Position numbers and translations under genes: made by a program. The notes beneath the pieces are model-generated. The model made no database searches and was not told the DNA's origin. It was given only the letters and a program-made list of their open reading frames with translations. Positions 21,011-28,815 of a stretch of 28,815 nt of DNA are shown one piece after another (the first letter of the stretch is position 1; each line of letters begins with the position of its first letter). The DNA comes from JACRFW01 sp964531745 (GTDB taxonomy: Bacteria > Patescibacteriota > Patescibacteriia > Magasanikbacterales > GWA2-37-8), in NCBI GenBank assembly GCA_964531745.1, contig CAZHFX010000010.1:1-28815 (forward strand), written 5' to 3'.

Positions 21011-22000
21011 ATGGAAATTTGTTGCAGTACATTTTCAAAATGGGATAGTTGGCTGTTGGAACAGTCTAACGTTTCTTTTGCCCAGTCAATGATGTGGGGG
21101 CGGCTTTTGGCGGAGGAAGAAAAAGATGTGGAGCTTCTGCAAGCAGTGGAGGATGGCAAAATTTTTTCTCAAGCGCTGGTCGTGGCCGTGAAATTGCCTT
21201 TTGGCTTCACTTATTTATTTTCTCCAAAAGGTCCGGTGATAGCAGGCCGCGAAGCGGATGTTTACGGAGCCTTTTTTGATTATTTTAGAGAGCGCCATTT
21301 TTTATTTTGGCGAGTGGAGCCGGCTGAAAATAAAATACCAAATATCAAATATCAGATAAAAAAAATATCGGACGTGAATCCGCGCGCGACGACTATTTTA
21401 GATATTGAAAAAACTCCGGAAGAAATTTTGAACGGGATGCGCCAGAAGACTCGCTATAACATCCGCTTGGCGGAGAAAAAAGGCGTTACGGCGCGCGAGG
21501 AGAAAAACTGGGACATTTTTTGGCGTTTACTGCGAATTACCGGAGAGCGCGATGGTTTCCGTCTGCACGATAAAAAGCATTATGAACGTATTTTTTGGTC
21601 GCCGTTCAGCCGCCAGCTCACGGCGTGGGCGGATGGCCAACCGGTGGCGACGGGTTTGTTTGTCGGTTTTGGAAAAGTATTTACTTATTTATTTGGAGCG
21701 TCAGATTATAATTATCACCGATGGATGGCGCCTTACTTGTTACAGTGGGAGGGCATACAGTTGGCAAAACGTTTAGGGTACAGCCGGTATGATTTTTTTG
21801 GAATCGCGCCGCGTTGTCGTTTTGGCGAAGAAGACAACGGGTATTGTTATGACGCTAAGCATCAGTACGCCGGAGTGACAAGGTTTAAGCTCGGATTTGG
21901 CGGAGGAACGCGCGAAGCCCTAGGGACATTTGACTTGATCATTTCCCCTTGGCGGTATAAGCTGTATCAGGTTTTGCGGAAAATGCGACGGTGGTTTTAA
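21011..22000 (+). CDS. FemAB/FemX-family aminoacyltransferase
   Basis: This 329-residue protein resembles the FemX/FemAB transferases that add amino acids from aminoacyl-tRNA to the lipid II peptide to build cell-wall cross-bridges. Family features are SFAQSMMWGRLL near the N-terminus, LDIEKTPEEILNGMRQKTRYNIRLAEKKG (first GNAT-like half), a second half with PVATGLFVGFGKVFTYLFGAS and APYLLQWEGIQLAKRLGYSRYDFFGIAP, and a C-terminal FKLGFGG segment. I start at 21011, one base after rsmE; the longer frame would overlap rsmE. A tRNA-Arg gene follows 5 bases after the stop. The amino acid donor is not known. Confidence 0.9.
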   Translation: MEICCSTFSKWDSWLLEQSNVSFAQSMMWGRLLAEEEKDVELLQAVEDGKIFSQALVVAVKLPFGFTYLFSPKGPVIAGREADVYGAFFDYFRERHFLFWRVEPAENKIPNIKYQIKKISDVNPRATTILDIEKTPEEILNGMRQKTRYNIRLAEKKGVTAREEKNWDIFWRLLRITGERDGFRLHDKKHYERIFWSPFSRQLTAWADGQPVATGLFVGFGKVFTYLFGASDYNYHRWMAPYLLQWEGIQLAKRLGYSRYDFFGIAPRCRFGEEDNGYCYDAKHQYAGVTRFKLGFGGGTREALGTFDLIISPWRYKLYQVLRKMRRWF

Positions 22001-22005
22001 AATTT

Positions 22006-22077
22006 GTCCTCGTGGTCTAATGGATATGACACTAGCCTCCGAAGCTGGCAATGCGCGTTCGATTCGCGCCGAGGACA
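22006..22077 (+). tRNA. tRNA-Arg (anticodon CCG)
   Basis: The 72-base cloverleaf has acceptor GTCCTCG / CGAGGAC with discriminator A, anticodon loop CTCCGAA (CCG, codon CGG) on a CTAGC/GCTGG stem, and T-loop GTTCGATTC. CCA is not encoded. It begins 5 bases after the FemAB stop and is followed by a small terminator. Confidence 0.95.
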
Positions 22078-22086
22078 CAAAAATTT

Positions 22087-22110
22087 TCCACCGGCAGGTG
22101 GATTTTTGTT
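22087..22110 (+). terminator. Terminator after tRNA-Arg(CCG)
   Basis: TCCACC (22087-22092) pairs with GGTGGA (22097-22102) around GGCA, followed by TTTTTGTT. The T run abuts the -35 of the next promoter. Confidence 0.7.
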
Positions 22111-22138
22111 TGTGAAAAGTTCTAAATTTTGCTATTAT
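22110..22138 (+). promoter_or_regulatory. Predicted promoter of the aminotransferase gene, leaderless
   Basis: TTGTGA (22110-22115), a 17-base spacer and TATTAT (22133-22138) with upstream TG (extended -10). Transcription would start at about 22145, 2-4 bases before the ATG at 22148, implying a leaderless mRNA. Confidence 0.55.
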
Positions 22139-22147
22139 TAAAGAACT

Positions 22148-23311
22148 ATGCAGTTTGCTCATCTGGCGCGCGTTGAATCGTCCGCGACGTTAACGATAAA
22201 CAGTTTGGTTTTAAAGAAAAAAGCGGCCGGGGAGCGGGTTTATAATTTGAACGCCGGCGAGCCAATCATGCCGGCGCCGGAAGCGGTGATTGAAGCTGTG
22301 CTCAAGGCAATGCGCGAGGGAAAGACGCAGTATCCGCCGGTCGCCGGCATACCGGAGCTGAGGTCGGCGGCGGTTGAGTGGATGAATTTGAAAAGTCAGA
22401 CGGAGTACCGTCTAGAACAGTGTTTGATAACGTGCGGCGGAAAATTTGGTTTGTACGCCCTGTTTCAAGCGTTGCTCAACCCGGGCGATGAAGTTTTGCT
22501 GGCGGCGCCATATTGGGTATCATATCCGAGCCTGGTAAGAATTTTTGGCGGGTTGCCGAAAATTGTTTCTACGATGGAAACAAGCGGTTGGAAAGTGACG
22601 GTTAACGCATTGGAGAAATTAGTATCGCCGCGGACAAAAATTGTTATCATAAACAATGCCACCAACCCGACGGGCGCGCTCTATAACCGATCGGAACTCA
22701 AAGACATTCTGGCTTTTGCCGAAGCACACGATTTGTTAGTGATATCGGACGAAGTATACAGCGGTCTGGTTTATGATAATAACGAGTTTATTTCCAGCGG
22801 TTCTTTTACTGAATATCAAGATCGGGTGGTGGTCGTAGAGAGCTGTTCAAAACATTTTGCGATGACGGGCTGGAGAGTGGGGCTGGTGTTTGGGCCCAAG
22901 GAGATAATAGATATTTTAACTACTATTCAAAGCCAGAGCACCAGCGGCACTGCCAGTATCAGCCAATGGGCGGCTCTGGCGGCGTTCCGGCAGGCGGAGG
23001 TTTTGGCTAGCAATCTGCGCGCGGAGATGCAGAGGCGGCGAAACGCTCTCGTCAATGCGCTCGCCTCAGCCTTTCAACCGGCGCCGCCGTCGCCTCCGGC
23101 CAGCCTCTATCTCTTTGTTTCGCTTAAGGCATTGGGAGTTGATGAGCAAAATTCGGCAGTTTTTTGCGAGCGTTTGCTCGATCAGGCTGGCGTTGCGCTG
23201 GCGCCGGGAGCGGCTTTTGGGCAAGACGGGTATGTTCGTTTTTCCTTTGGTGATACAATACATAATCTGGAAGCGGGAGCGCGGGCGCTGTATACTTTTT
23301 TGAGAAAATGA
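22148..23311 (+). CDS. Class I/II pyridoxal-phosphate aminotransferase
   Basis: This 387-residue aminotransferase resembles aspartate aminotransferases of the AspC/PatA group. It has NLNAGEP at the N-terminus, CGGKFGLYALFQAL, the cofactor-binding NATNPTGALYNRSEL, ISDEVYSGLVYD (Asp and Tyr contacts), the Schiff-base lysine in SCSKHFAMTGWRVG (Lys235), and the C-terminal arginine region GYVRFSFG. Donor and acceptor are unknown; an aspartate-oxaloacetate pair would link to the oxaloacetate released by the citrate-cleaving enzymes, which is only an inference. Transketolase follows after 7 bases. Confidence 0.93.
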   Translation: MQFAHLARVESSATLTINSLVLKKKAAGERVYNLNAGEPIMPAPEAVIEAVLKAMREGKTQYPPVAGIPELRSAAVEWMNLKSQTEYRLEQCLITCGGKFGLYALFQALLNPGDEVLLAAPYWVSYPSLVRIFGGLPKIVSTMETSGWKVTVNALEKLVSPRTKIVIINNATNPTGALYNRSELKDILAFAEAHDLLVISDEVYSGLVYDNNEFISSGSFTEYQDRVVVVESCSKHFAMTGWRVGLVFGPKEIIDILTTIQSQSTSGTASISQWAALAAFRQAEVLASNLRAEMQRRRNALVNALASAFQPAPPSPPASLYLFVSLKALGVDEQNSAVFCERLLDQAGVALAPGAAFGQDGYVRFSFGDTIHNLEAGARALYTFLRK

Positions 23312-23318
23312 ATAAACT

Positions 23319-25178
23319 ATGCATATTACTGTAAAAAAATTAAAGCAACTGGCCAAGCTGGTTCGTTATTGGATTATTCGTTCCACCACGGCCGCCGGTA
23401 GCGGGCATCTATCGTCGTCGCTCTCGGCGGCAGATTTGCTGACCGTACTTTTGTACGGCGGTTTTTTTACGGCCGACATTCATGAGCCCGGCAACCCGCA
23501 TAATGATAGATTGATTTTTTCCAAAGGCCACGCCGCGCCTTTGCTCTACGCGCTCTACGCTTTGGCGCACGGCATTCCCGAACAGGAGCTTTTGACGCTC
23601 CGGAAGTTCGGCAGTCGCCTAGAAGGGCACCCGGCGATGGTTTTTCCGTATACCGAGGCGGCCACCGGCGCGCTCGGGCAGGGTCTGTCTATTGGCGTGG
23701 GCCTGGCGCTCAACGCAGAACGTCTGGATAAGGTTTCCTATAAAACTTTTGTGCTTTTGGGCGACAGCGAAATGGCCGAAGGCTCGGTGTGGGAGGCGAT
23801 TCAGCTCGCGGCGCATTACAAATTGCATAGCCTAGTAGGTATTCTTGACGCGAATCGTCTGGGACAGCGCGGGGAAACAATGTATGGGCATCGCCTGAAA
23901 GAATACGCCCGCCGCGTTGAGGCGTTTGGCTGGAAGGCGATTGTCATAGATGGCCATAACATTAAAAAAATTATTAGAGGCTACGCCCAAGCGCTCCGCG
24001 AGCGGCGGCGGCCGGTAATGATTATCGCCCGGACAGTTAAAGGCAAAGGGGTTAAGTTTATTGAAAATAAAGAAGGCTGGCACGGAAAAACTCTGTCTGA
24101 AGATGGAATGGAAGAAGCGATAGACGGCCTCCGCGACGTGGCGCTGGCCTTGCGCGGCGTGATTTTTAAATCTCCGGCGACTAAGCCGCCGCACGAGCCG
24201 GCAGTTAAACCGGCGCCGGATCCGGTATACGCGCTGGGTGAAAAAGTTTCTACCCGGAAGGCCTATGGACAGGTTTTGGCCAGTGTTTTTTCGCGTCATC
24301 CCGGGCTGGTCGCGCTAGATGCCGAAGTGAGCAATTCCACTTACGCGGAGATTTTTAAGAAAGCGCATCCGGAGCGGTTTTTTGAAATGTATATCGCGGA
24401 GCAAAATATGGTCGGAGCGGCGATCGGCTTGTCTGCTCGGGGGAAAATTCCATTTGTGTCTACTTTCGCCGCCTTCTTTACGCGCGCGGCCGACCAAATT
24501 CGCATGAGCCAGTATTCCAACAGCAACATAAAATTCGTCGGTTCTCATGCCGGGGTATCCATTGGCGAAGACGGAGCCTCGCAGATGGCGCTGGAAGATA
24601 TAAGTTTGTTTCGCGCTCAATTGGGCAGTGTGGTTTTGTATCCGGCGGATGCCGTTTCCACCGGTAAATTGGCGGAAGAAGCGGCGAAACACGCGGGCAA
24701 CGTCTATATCCGCACCACGCGCCAAGACACGCCGGTGATTTATAAGCCGGAAGAAACTTTTCCGATCGGCGGTAGCAAAATTTTGCGATCCAGCCCGCAG
24801 GACGCGGCCACGGTGATTGGCGCTGGGGTCACGCTGTTTGAGGCGCTAGAGGCTTATGAAATTTTGAAAAAAGAAAATATTTTTATTAGAGTGATTGATT
24901 TGTACAGCATCAAACCGCTTGACGCGTCCGCTCTTCTTTCGGCGGCGTGGGAGACCAAGGCCGTTATTACGGTGGAAGATCACTATGCCGAAGGCGGTTT
25001 GGGCGAAGCAGTGGCGTCGGCTATTGAAGAATTAAGAATAAAGAATAAAGAATTAAAGACGTTGGTAGCGACTTTGGCGGTGAGGCGCCTGCCGCGGAGC
25101 GGCCAGCCGGCGGAACTGCTGGCGTATGAAGAAATTGACGCCCCCGCAATTGTGAAGAAGGTGAAAGAAGTAATTTGA
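23319..25178 (+). CDS. tkt: Transketolase
   Basis: This 619-residue protein contains all three transketolase domains. The diphosphate-binding part has STTAAGSGHLSSSLSAADLL, SKGHAAPLLYALYAL, TGALGQGLSIGVGLAL and GDSEMAEGSVWEA (the G-D-x-E TPP motif), followed by DANRLGQ. The pyrimidine-binding domain follows with AEQNMVGAAIGLSARGKIPFVSTFAAFFTRA, then a C-terminal domain with ITVEDHYAEGGLGEAV. It is shorter than the E. coli enzyme (about 660) and closer to the short archaeal or animal form. It links triose, pentose and hexose phosphates in the non-oxidative pentose phosphate pathway. Confidence 0.95.
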   Translation: MHITVKKLKQLAKLVRYWIIRSTTAAGSGHLSSSLSAADLLTVLLYGGFFTADIHEPGNPHNDRLIFSKGHAAPLLYALYALAHGIPEQELLTLRKFGSRLEGHPAMVFPYTEAATGALGQGLSIGVGLALNAERLDKVSYKTFVLLGDSEMAEGSVWEAIQLAAHYKLHSLVGILDANRLGQRGETMYGHRLKEYARRVEAFGWKAIVIDGHNIKKIIRGYAQALRERRRPVMIIARTVKGKGVKFIENKEGWHGKTLSEDGMEEAIDGLRDVALALRGVIFKSPATKPPHEPAVKPAPDPVYALGEKVSTRKAYGQVLASVFSRHPGLVALDAEVSNSTYAEIFKKAHPERFFEMYIAEQNMVGAAIGLSARGKIPFVSTFAAFFTRAADQIRMSQYSNSNIKFVGSHAGVSIGEDGASQMALEDISLFRAQLGSVVLYPADAVSTGKLAEEAAKHAGNVYIRTTRQDTPVIYKPEETFPIGGSKILRSSPQDAATVIGAGVTLFEALEAYEILKKENIFIRVIDLYSIKPLDASALLSAAWETKAVITVEDHYAEGGLGEAVASAIEELRIKNKELKTLVATLAVRRLPRSGQPAELLAYEEIDAPAIVKKVKEVI

Positions 25179-25182
25179 TTAT

Positions 25183-25272
25183 ATGAATGGTGGCAGTGAG
25201 TTGGCGTGTTATGCGTCGGAAGTTGGGCGAGAAAAAGCGAAAAACAGCATCAAACGATTGAGCTTGTTTTAA
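25183..25272 (+). CDS. Possible 29-residue ORF after transketolase
   Basis: An ATG 4 bases after the transketolase stop opens a 29-residue frame (ends IKRLSLF) whose last bases overlap the gyrA stop on the other strand. There is no SD and no recognisable motif. It may be only the spacer between convergent genes; no hairpin terminator is seen here for either strand. Confidence 0.2.
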   Translation: MNGGSELACYASEVGREKAKNSIKRLSLF

Positions 25273-27737
25273 ATTATCGTTACTCCGGCGACCTTGTCGC
25301 CTTCTTCTTTGAAGCGCATGAGGCGCACGCCCTGGGTATTGCGGCCGGAAGTTTTGACTTCCGCAAAGGGCAGGCGGATGGTTTGGCCTTTGGCCGAGAT
25401 CATCATGAGGTCTTGGATGTTTACAATTTCTGGATTGACCACGCGCGCGTAGATCAAGTTGCCGGTTTTGGCGGTGATGTCGGCAGTTTTGATGCCACTG
25501 CCACCACGTCCTTGTACTTTGTATTCCGACAAGGTGGTACGTTTGCCCACGCCATTTTCGCCGATGGTGATAAACTCTAGTTTGGTGTCTTTAGGATTCA
25601 CGATATCCATGGCGATCACTTCGTCGTTGGAACGCAATCTCATACCGCGCACGCCGCTGGCGGTGCGGCCCATGGGGCGCACATCTTTTTCACGGAAACG
25701 AATCGCTTGGCCGCCTTTGGTGGCAATCATAATTTCTTCGTTGCCGTTGCTCGGCATTACCCACTCCAAATTATCGTCCAGTTTTAATTTCATGGAGATG
25801 AGGCCGCTCCGGCGCACGTTGGCAAAGTCTTCAATGGCGCATTTTTTGATATTGCCTTTGGTAGTGGCCATGACCAAAAATTTGTAATCGCCGACGTCGC
25901 TCATGGGCAATACCGCTGATACTTTTTCATTGGGGGCCAACTGCAAGAAGTTTACCAAAGCCTGGCCTTTGGCGGTGCGGCTGCCCTGGGGGATATCATA
26001 GGCCATAAGCTGGAAACAGCGGCTGCGATTGGTGAAGAACAGCATATTGTCGTGCGTGTTGGTGGATATTAGCTTGTCCACGGAGTCTTCGTCTTTGGTG
26101 GTGGCGCCGATGACGCCTTTGCCGCCACGGGCTTGCTGTTTGAAAGTGTCTGGAGGCAGACGTTTGATGTAGCCATCGGTCGTCATCATTACTACCGTGG
26201 GTTCATTGGGGATAAGATCTTCGGTGGTGAACTCTTTCACACCATGCGCGATAATTTGGGTGCGCCGGTCTTCACCATATTTTTCTCGGATTTCTTTGGT
26301 TTCGGTTTTGACAATGCCGAGGATTTTGGTTTCCGAGGCCAAAATTGATTCTAATTCTTTGATGAGGAGTTTCTTTTCTTTAAGTTCGTCTTCAATTTTC
26401 TGCGCCTCCAGGTTGGCCAATTGCTGGAGCTTCATTTCCAAAATGGCCGTGGCTTGACGGTCGGAGAATTTGAATTTGTTCATCAAGTTTATTTTGGCTT
26501 CGTCTTTATCGTTGGAAGCGCGGATGGTTTTGATGACCAAGTCTATTTTGTCTAGCGCCATTTTGAGGCCCTCTAAAATATGGGCGCGTTCTTGGGCTTT
26601 GTTCAGGTCAAACTCGGTGCGGCGGCGAATGACCACCTGGCGGTGTTTGATGAATTCTTCCAAAACATTTTTAATATTTAAAATGCGCGGCTGGATGCCG
26701 TCCACCAGCGCCAGCATGTTGAAGTGGAAGGTGGTTTGGAGGGCAGTGAGGTTGAAGAGCTGGTTTAAGATTTTTTTCGGGTAGGAATCTTTTTTGAGCT
26801 CAATCACCACGCGCACGCCATCTTTGTTGGATTCATCGCGCAGGTCTTTGATGCCTTCAATCTTTTTTTCTTGTACGAGGTCGGCGATTTTTTCTATCAG
26901 CTCGGCTTTGTTTACCTGGTAGGGGACTTCGCTGACGATAATTTGGAACGAGCCGTTTTTGGCTTCATTAATTTCCGCTTTGGCGCGCATCACCACGCCG
27001 CCTTTGCCGGTGGCGTAGGCGGAGGCGATATCTTTTTTGTTGTAGATAATGCCGCCGGTGGGGAAATCCGGGCCCTGGACGATTTGGCAAATTTCTTCAA
27101 TGGAAGTTTTGGGGTGGTCAATCAGCTGGGCAATGGCGTCACACAGCTCGCGCAGGTTGTGCGGGGCAATGGAAGTGGCCATACCGACCGCGATGCCCAT
27201 GGTGCCGTTTAGGAGCAGGTTGGGGAGTTTGGTGGGGAGCACGGTCGGCTCTTGGTGCGAACCGTCGTAGGTGGGGATGAAATTAACGGTGTTTTTTTCA
27301 ATGTCGTATAAAAGCTCTTCGGCAATGGCTTTGAGGCGGGCCTCGGTATAGCGCATGGCGGCGGCGGAGTCGCCATCCATGGAGCCAAAGTTGCCCTGGC
27401 CGTCTACGAGCTGATGGCGCATGGAAAATTCTTGCGCCATACGCACCATAGCTTCGTAGATGGAAGAGTCGCCGTGGGGGTGGTATTTGGCCATCACCTC
27501 ACCGACTACGTGCGCGGATTTGCGGAAACGAGCGCTGTGGCGCAGGCCCAAAGAACCCATGGCGTAGAGAATGCGGCGGTGCACCGGTTTCAGGCCGTCG
27601 CGAACATCGGGGAGCGCGCGCGAAATAATGACGCTCATGGCGTATTCCAGATAGGATTGGCGCATTTCGTCAACTATCGGTGTGGGCGAGAGTTTTCCGA
27701 CCTCTCCTCCTAGGGGCAGTGGTAACTTATCGGGCAT
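25269..27737 (-). CDS. gyrA: DNA gyrase subunit A
   Basis: This complete 822-residue GyrA breaks and rejoins DNA for negative supercoiling. The N-terminal winged helix contains SYLEYAMSVIISRALPDVRDGLKPVHRR, the catalytic tyrosine in AAMRYTEARL (Tyr130), and the quinolone region HPHGDSSIYEAMVRM (Ser91 and Glu95 at the E. coli Ser83 and Asp87 positions, the sensitive-type pattern). The GyrA box appears as QARGGKG (QRRGGKG in E. coli), and the six-bladed C-terminal repeats follow (about 500-815), distinguishing it from ParC. It is the last gene of a three-gene minus-strand unit and has no gyrB in the window. Confidence 0.97.
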   Translation of the reverse strand: MPDKLPLPLGGEVGKLSPTPIVDEMRQSYLEYAMSVIISRALPDVRDGLKPVHRRILYAMGSLGLRHSARFRKSAHVVGEVMAKYHPHGDSSIYEAMVRMAQEFSMRHQLVDGQGNFGSMDGDSAAAMRYTEARLKAIAEELLYDIEKNTVNFIPTYDGSHQEPTVLPTKLPNLLLNGTMGIAVGMATSIAPHNLRELCDAIAQLIDHPKTSIEEICQIVQGPDFPTGGIIYNKKDIASAYATGKGGVVMRAKAEINEAKNGSFQIIVSEVPYQVNKAELIEKIADLVQEKKIEGIKDLRDESNKDGVRVVIELKKDSYPKKILNQLFNLTALQTTFHFNMLALVDGIQPRILNIKNVLEEFIKHRQVVIRRRTEFDLNKAQERAHILEGLKMALDKIDLVIKTIRASNDKDEAKINLMNKFKFSDRQATAILEMKLQQLANLEAQKIEDELKEKKLLIKELESILASETKILGIVKTETKEIREKYGEDRRTQIIAHGVKEFTTEDLIPNEPTVVMMTTDGYIKRLPPDTFKQQARGGKGVIGATTKDEDSVDKLISTNTHDNMLFFTNRSRCFQLMAYDIPQGSRTAKGQALVNFLQLAPNEKVSAVLPMSDVGDYKFLVMATTKGNIKKCAIEDFANVRRSGLISMKLKLDDNLEWVMPSNGNEEIMIATKGGQAIRFREKDVRPMGRTASGVRGMRLRSNDEVIAMDIVNPKDTKLEFITIGENGVGKRTTLSEYKVQGRGGSGIKTADITAKTGNLIYARVVNPEIVNIQDLMMISAKGQTIRLPFAEVKTSGRNTQGVRLMRFKEEGDKVAGVTII

Positions 27738-27743
27738 ATAGCT

Positions 27744-28091
27744 TTATGGTTTTTGGAAAAGTGTTGAACTGTTTGTTTGAGTGGTGGTAGCGGCGGCGGT
27801 GTTTGTTATGATTTGGTTTAGAATGGTTTCAATTTCTTGTTTGGCCGTTTCTTTCTGGTTAATTTTTGTTTTATTTGTGGCGAAGGCTTGGTCCCAATCG
27901 GTTTTGGTTTTTTTGATTAGTGTTCCTTCTGGCGATTTCGCTATGTTGATTAGCGAAATTTGCAGTGTGAACGCCCACCCCCACAGAACAATGATTATTA
28001 GGGAGAGAGCGAAGACGCCAAACCACATAATTTTTTGGGCGGTACGATTGTAACCGCCCAGGTGTTTGAATGATGGCGCGGTCGGAGCCAT
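27744..28091 (-). CDS. Small single-pass membrane protein of unknown function
   Basis: I do not recognise this 115-residue protein. I start at 28091 (MAPTAPSF); a longer frame would overlap the upstream gene by about 150 bases. It has a short polar N-terminus, one membrane segment (IMWFGVFALSLIIIVLWGW, about residues 21-40), then a charged, probably helical stretch (about 55-95) and a Thr/Asn-rich tail. It lies between a degenerate metallo-beta-lactamase-fold gene (5 bases) and gyrA (6 bases), likely one transcript. Confidence 0.7.
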   Translation of the reverse strand: MAPTAPSFKHLGGYNRTAQKIMWFGVFALSLIIIVLWGWAFTLQISLINIAKSPEGTLIKKTKTDWDQAFATNKTKINQKETAKQEIETILNQIITNTAAATTTQTNSSTLFQKP

Positions 28092-28096
28092 AGGCT

Positions 28097-28717
28097 TTAG
28101 ATATTTTTTTCCAAGATCATTAATTTCATGTCTTCCTGCGGCAAATCTTTTTTCTTGATAATTATTTTTTTGTCGGTCGTATCGGGTTTTAACCCCAGCT
28201 CTTTGATAAAGTCGGCCACCGGTTTGGCTTTGGGGTCGCTGTCGCAATGGTAACCAATGGGGATGACGAGGCGCGGCTCTAACGCGGTGACTAGGTCACT
28301 GGCGTCTTCGGGGGAAAGGTATTGTTCGCCGCCGCCCACGGGCACAAAAAGTATATCCACAGCGCCGATTTTTTCCAGCTCCGCCATGTCGGGTTTTTTG
28401 TGCAGAGCGCCCAGGTGTACCAGATTCATTTGTTCGGCATTTACTTTGAAGATGAGGTTGCCCTCTTCGCCTGGGTAGCTCGTTATCATCACTTCTTTGA
28501 TTTCACATTCACCCAAAGTATCTAAGATAAAGGGTTTTTGCGCGGTGGCCACCACACTGCCCTCCAGGCCGCGAGAGAACAAGGCGATGCTCGGGGAGAG
28601 GCTGCGGGGAAAGTCGCCGGTAGCGGGCTTGTAGGCGTCTATAACGAGCACGACGTCTTCGTCAAGATATTTGGTTTGAAGTTTGATGGCGGTTTGGCCA
28701 AGCCAGGAAATATGCAT
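28097..28717 (-). CDS. Metallo-beta-lactamase-fold protein lacking metal ligands
   Basis: This 206-residue protein resembles the UlaG/YycJ-like beta-lactamase superfamily found in many Patescibacteria: MHISWLGQTAIKLQTK, LVHLGALHKKPD (100-110), VDILFVPVGGGEQYLSPEDASDLV (120-143) and PRLVIPIGYH (148-157). The central SHxHxDH metal motif is missing; the corresponding strand reads SIALFSRGLEGS (43-54). The usual HLGDLGH is HLGALHK. Most metal ligands are thus gone, so hydrolase activity is doubtful and it may be a binding protein. It is first in the unit with a small membrane protein and gyrA. Confidence 0.78.
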   Translation of the reverse strand: MHISWLGQTAIKLQTKYLDEDVVLVIDAYKPATGDFPRSLSPSIALFSRGLEGSVVATAQKPFILDTLGECEIKEVMITSYPGEEGNLIFKVNAEQMNLVHLGALHKKPDMAELEKIGAVDILFVPVGGGEQYLSPEDASDLVTALEPRLVIPIGYHCDSDPKAKPVADFIKELGLKPDTTDKKIIIKKKDLPQEDMKLMILEKNI

Positions 28718-28722
28718 ATACC

Positions 28723-28814
28723 AGCAAATTAAGCAGAGTAAGCAATAAGCAAATTAAGCTGTGAGTGTGAGGAAAAACTAGGAATAGTTTAGCATAGTTT
28801 TGGGGTAAGAGCAA
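28723..28814 (-). promoter_or_regulatory. Possible promoter and direct repeat upstream of the gyrA unit
   Basis: On the minus strand TTGCTC (28814-28809), a 17-base spacer and TAAACT (28791-28786) with TG upstream form a candidate promoter. Between it and the ATG at 28717, the 12-base sequence AGCAAATTAAGC (plus strand) occurs twice, at 28723-28734 and 28748-28759, 25 bases apart, a possible operator. Confidence 0.35.
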
Positions 28815-28815
28815 G

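Noticed and set aside
25300..27700. Many frames of 60-140 codons antisense to gyrA
   Set aside because: They mirror the codon structure of gyrA and show no start signals or domains; the same holds for antisense frames over the other genes.
27690..27737. Repeat-like CCTCTCCTCCTAGGGGC at the gyrA N-terminus
   Set aside because: It resembles the CTCTCC repeat, but the GyrA N-terminus has the usual length before the SYLEYAMSV block and no palindrome is complete.
28092..28247. N-terminal extension of the small membrane protein
   Set aside because: It overlaps the preceding gene by about 150 bases in another frame; the ATG at 28091 fits the tight gene spacing.

Overview
The window looks like part of a compact chromosome from a Candidate Phyla Radiation (Patescibacteria) bacterium, probably Parcubacteria-like. 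Supporting signs are a self-splicing intron with a homing endonuclease in the 23S rRNA gene, a 23S L1-stalk helix (H78) cut down to a short hairpin, genes packed with gaps of 0-20 bases, mostly AT-rich start regions without Shine-Dalgarno (SD) sequences, and the family mix (HD hydrolase, TrmB, YvcK, FemAB, EndoQ). The phylum is an inference from these signs; no search was run.

Layout. 1-1676 is the 3' part of a 23S rRNA gene, interrupted at 666-1382 by a group I intron carrying an I-CreI-like LAGLIDADG gene. 5S rRNA follows at 1743-1857, then a terminator. 1955-4595 is a three-gene unit: an HD-domain protein, class II fructose-1,6-bisphosphatase and class I fructose-bisphosphate aldolase. 4752-5879 is a solitary, GC-rich PfkB-type sugar kinase with its own promoter, SD and terminators. 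6100-18148 is a run of 13 co-oriented genes with no gap above about 20 bases: TrmB regulator, HAD phosphatase, GlmU-like nucleotidyltransferase, GlmS, YvcK/GlmR, GNAT acetyltransferase, two citryl-CoA synthetase-like subunits, a membrane-anchored unknown, citryl-CoA lyase, a methyltransferase, an RluA-type pseudouridine synthase and EndoQ.

18149-20165 is on the minus strand: rpmF, nusB, rnc, tRNA-Lys and tRNA-Arg, then a terminator, then a separate unit encoding a 17-residue lysine-rich peptide with a strong SD and its own terminator. 20317-25178 is on the plus strand: rsmE, a FemAB-type transferase, tRNA-Arg, an aminotransferase and transketolase. 25269-28717 is on the minus strand: a degenerate metallo-beta-lactamase-fold protein, a small membrane protein and gyrA.

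How the genes fit. GlpX, class I aldolase and transketolase give gluconeogenic and pentose-phosphate interconversion, feeding fructose-6-phosphate to GlmS. The three separate citrate-cleaving polypeptides appear in the same order as the domains of animal ATP-citrate lyase and would make acetyl-CoA and oxaloacetate. The GlmU-like protein has no acetyltransferase domain, and a small GNAT sits between YvcK and the citrate-cleaving genes. A plausible but untested reading is a sugar-regulated operon that couples acetyl-CoA supply to UDP-GlcNAc synthesis. Short palindromic repeats have inserted in frame into at least three genes of this operon, one of them inside a signal peptide.
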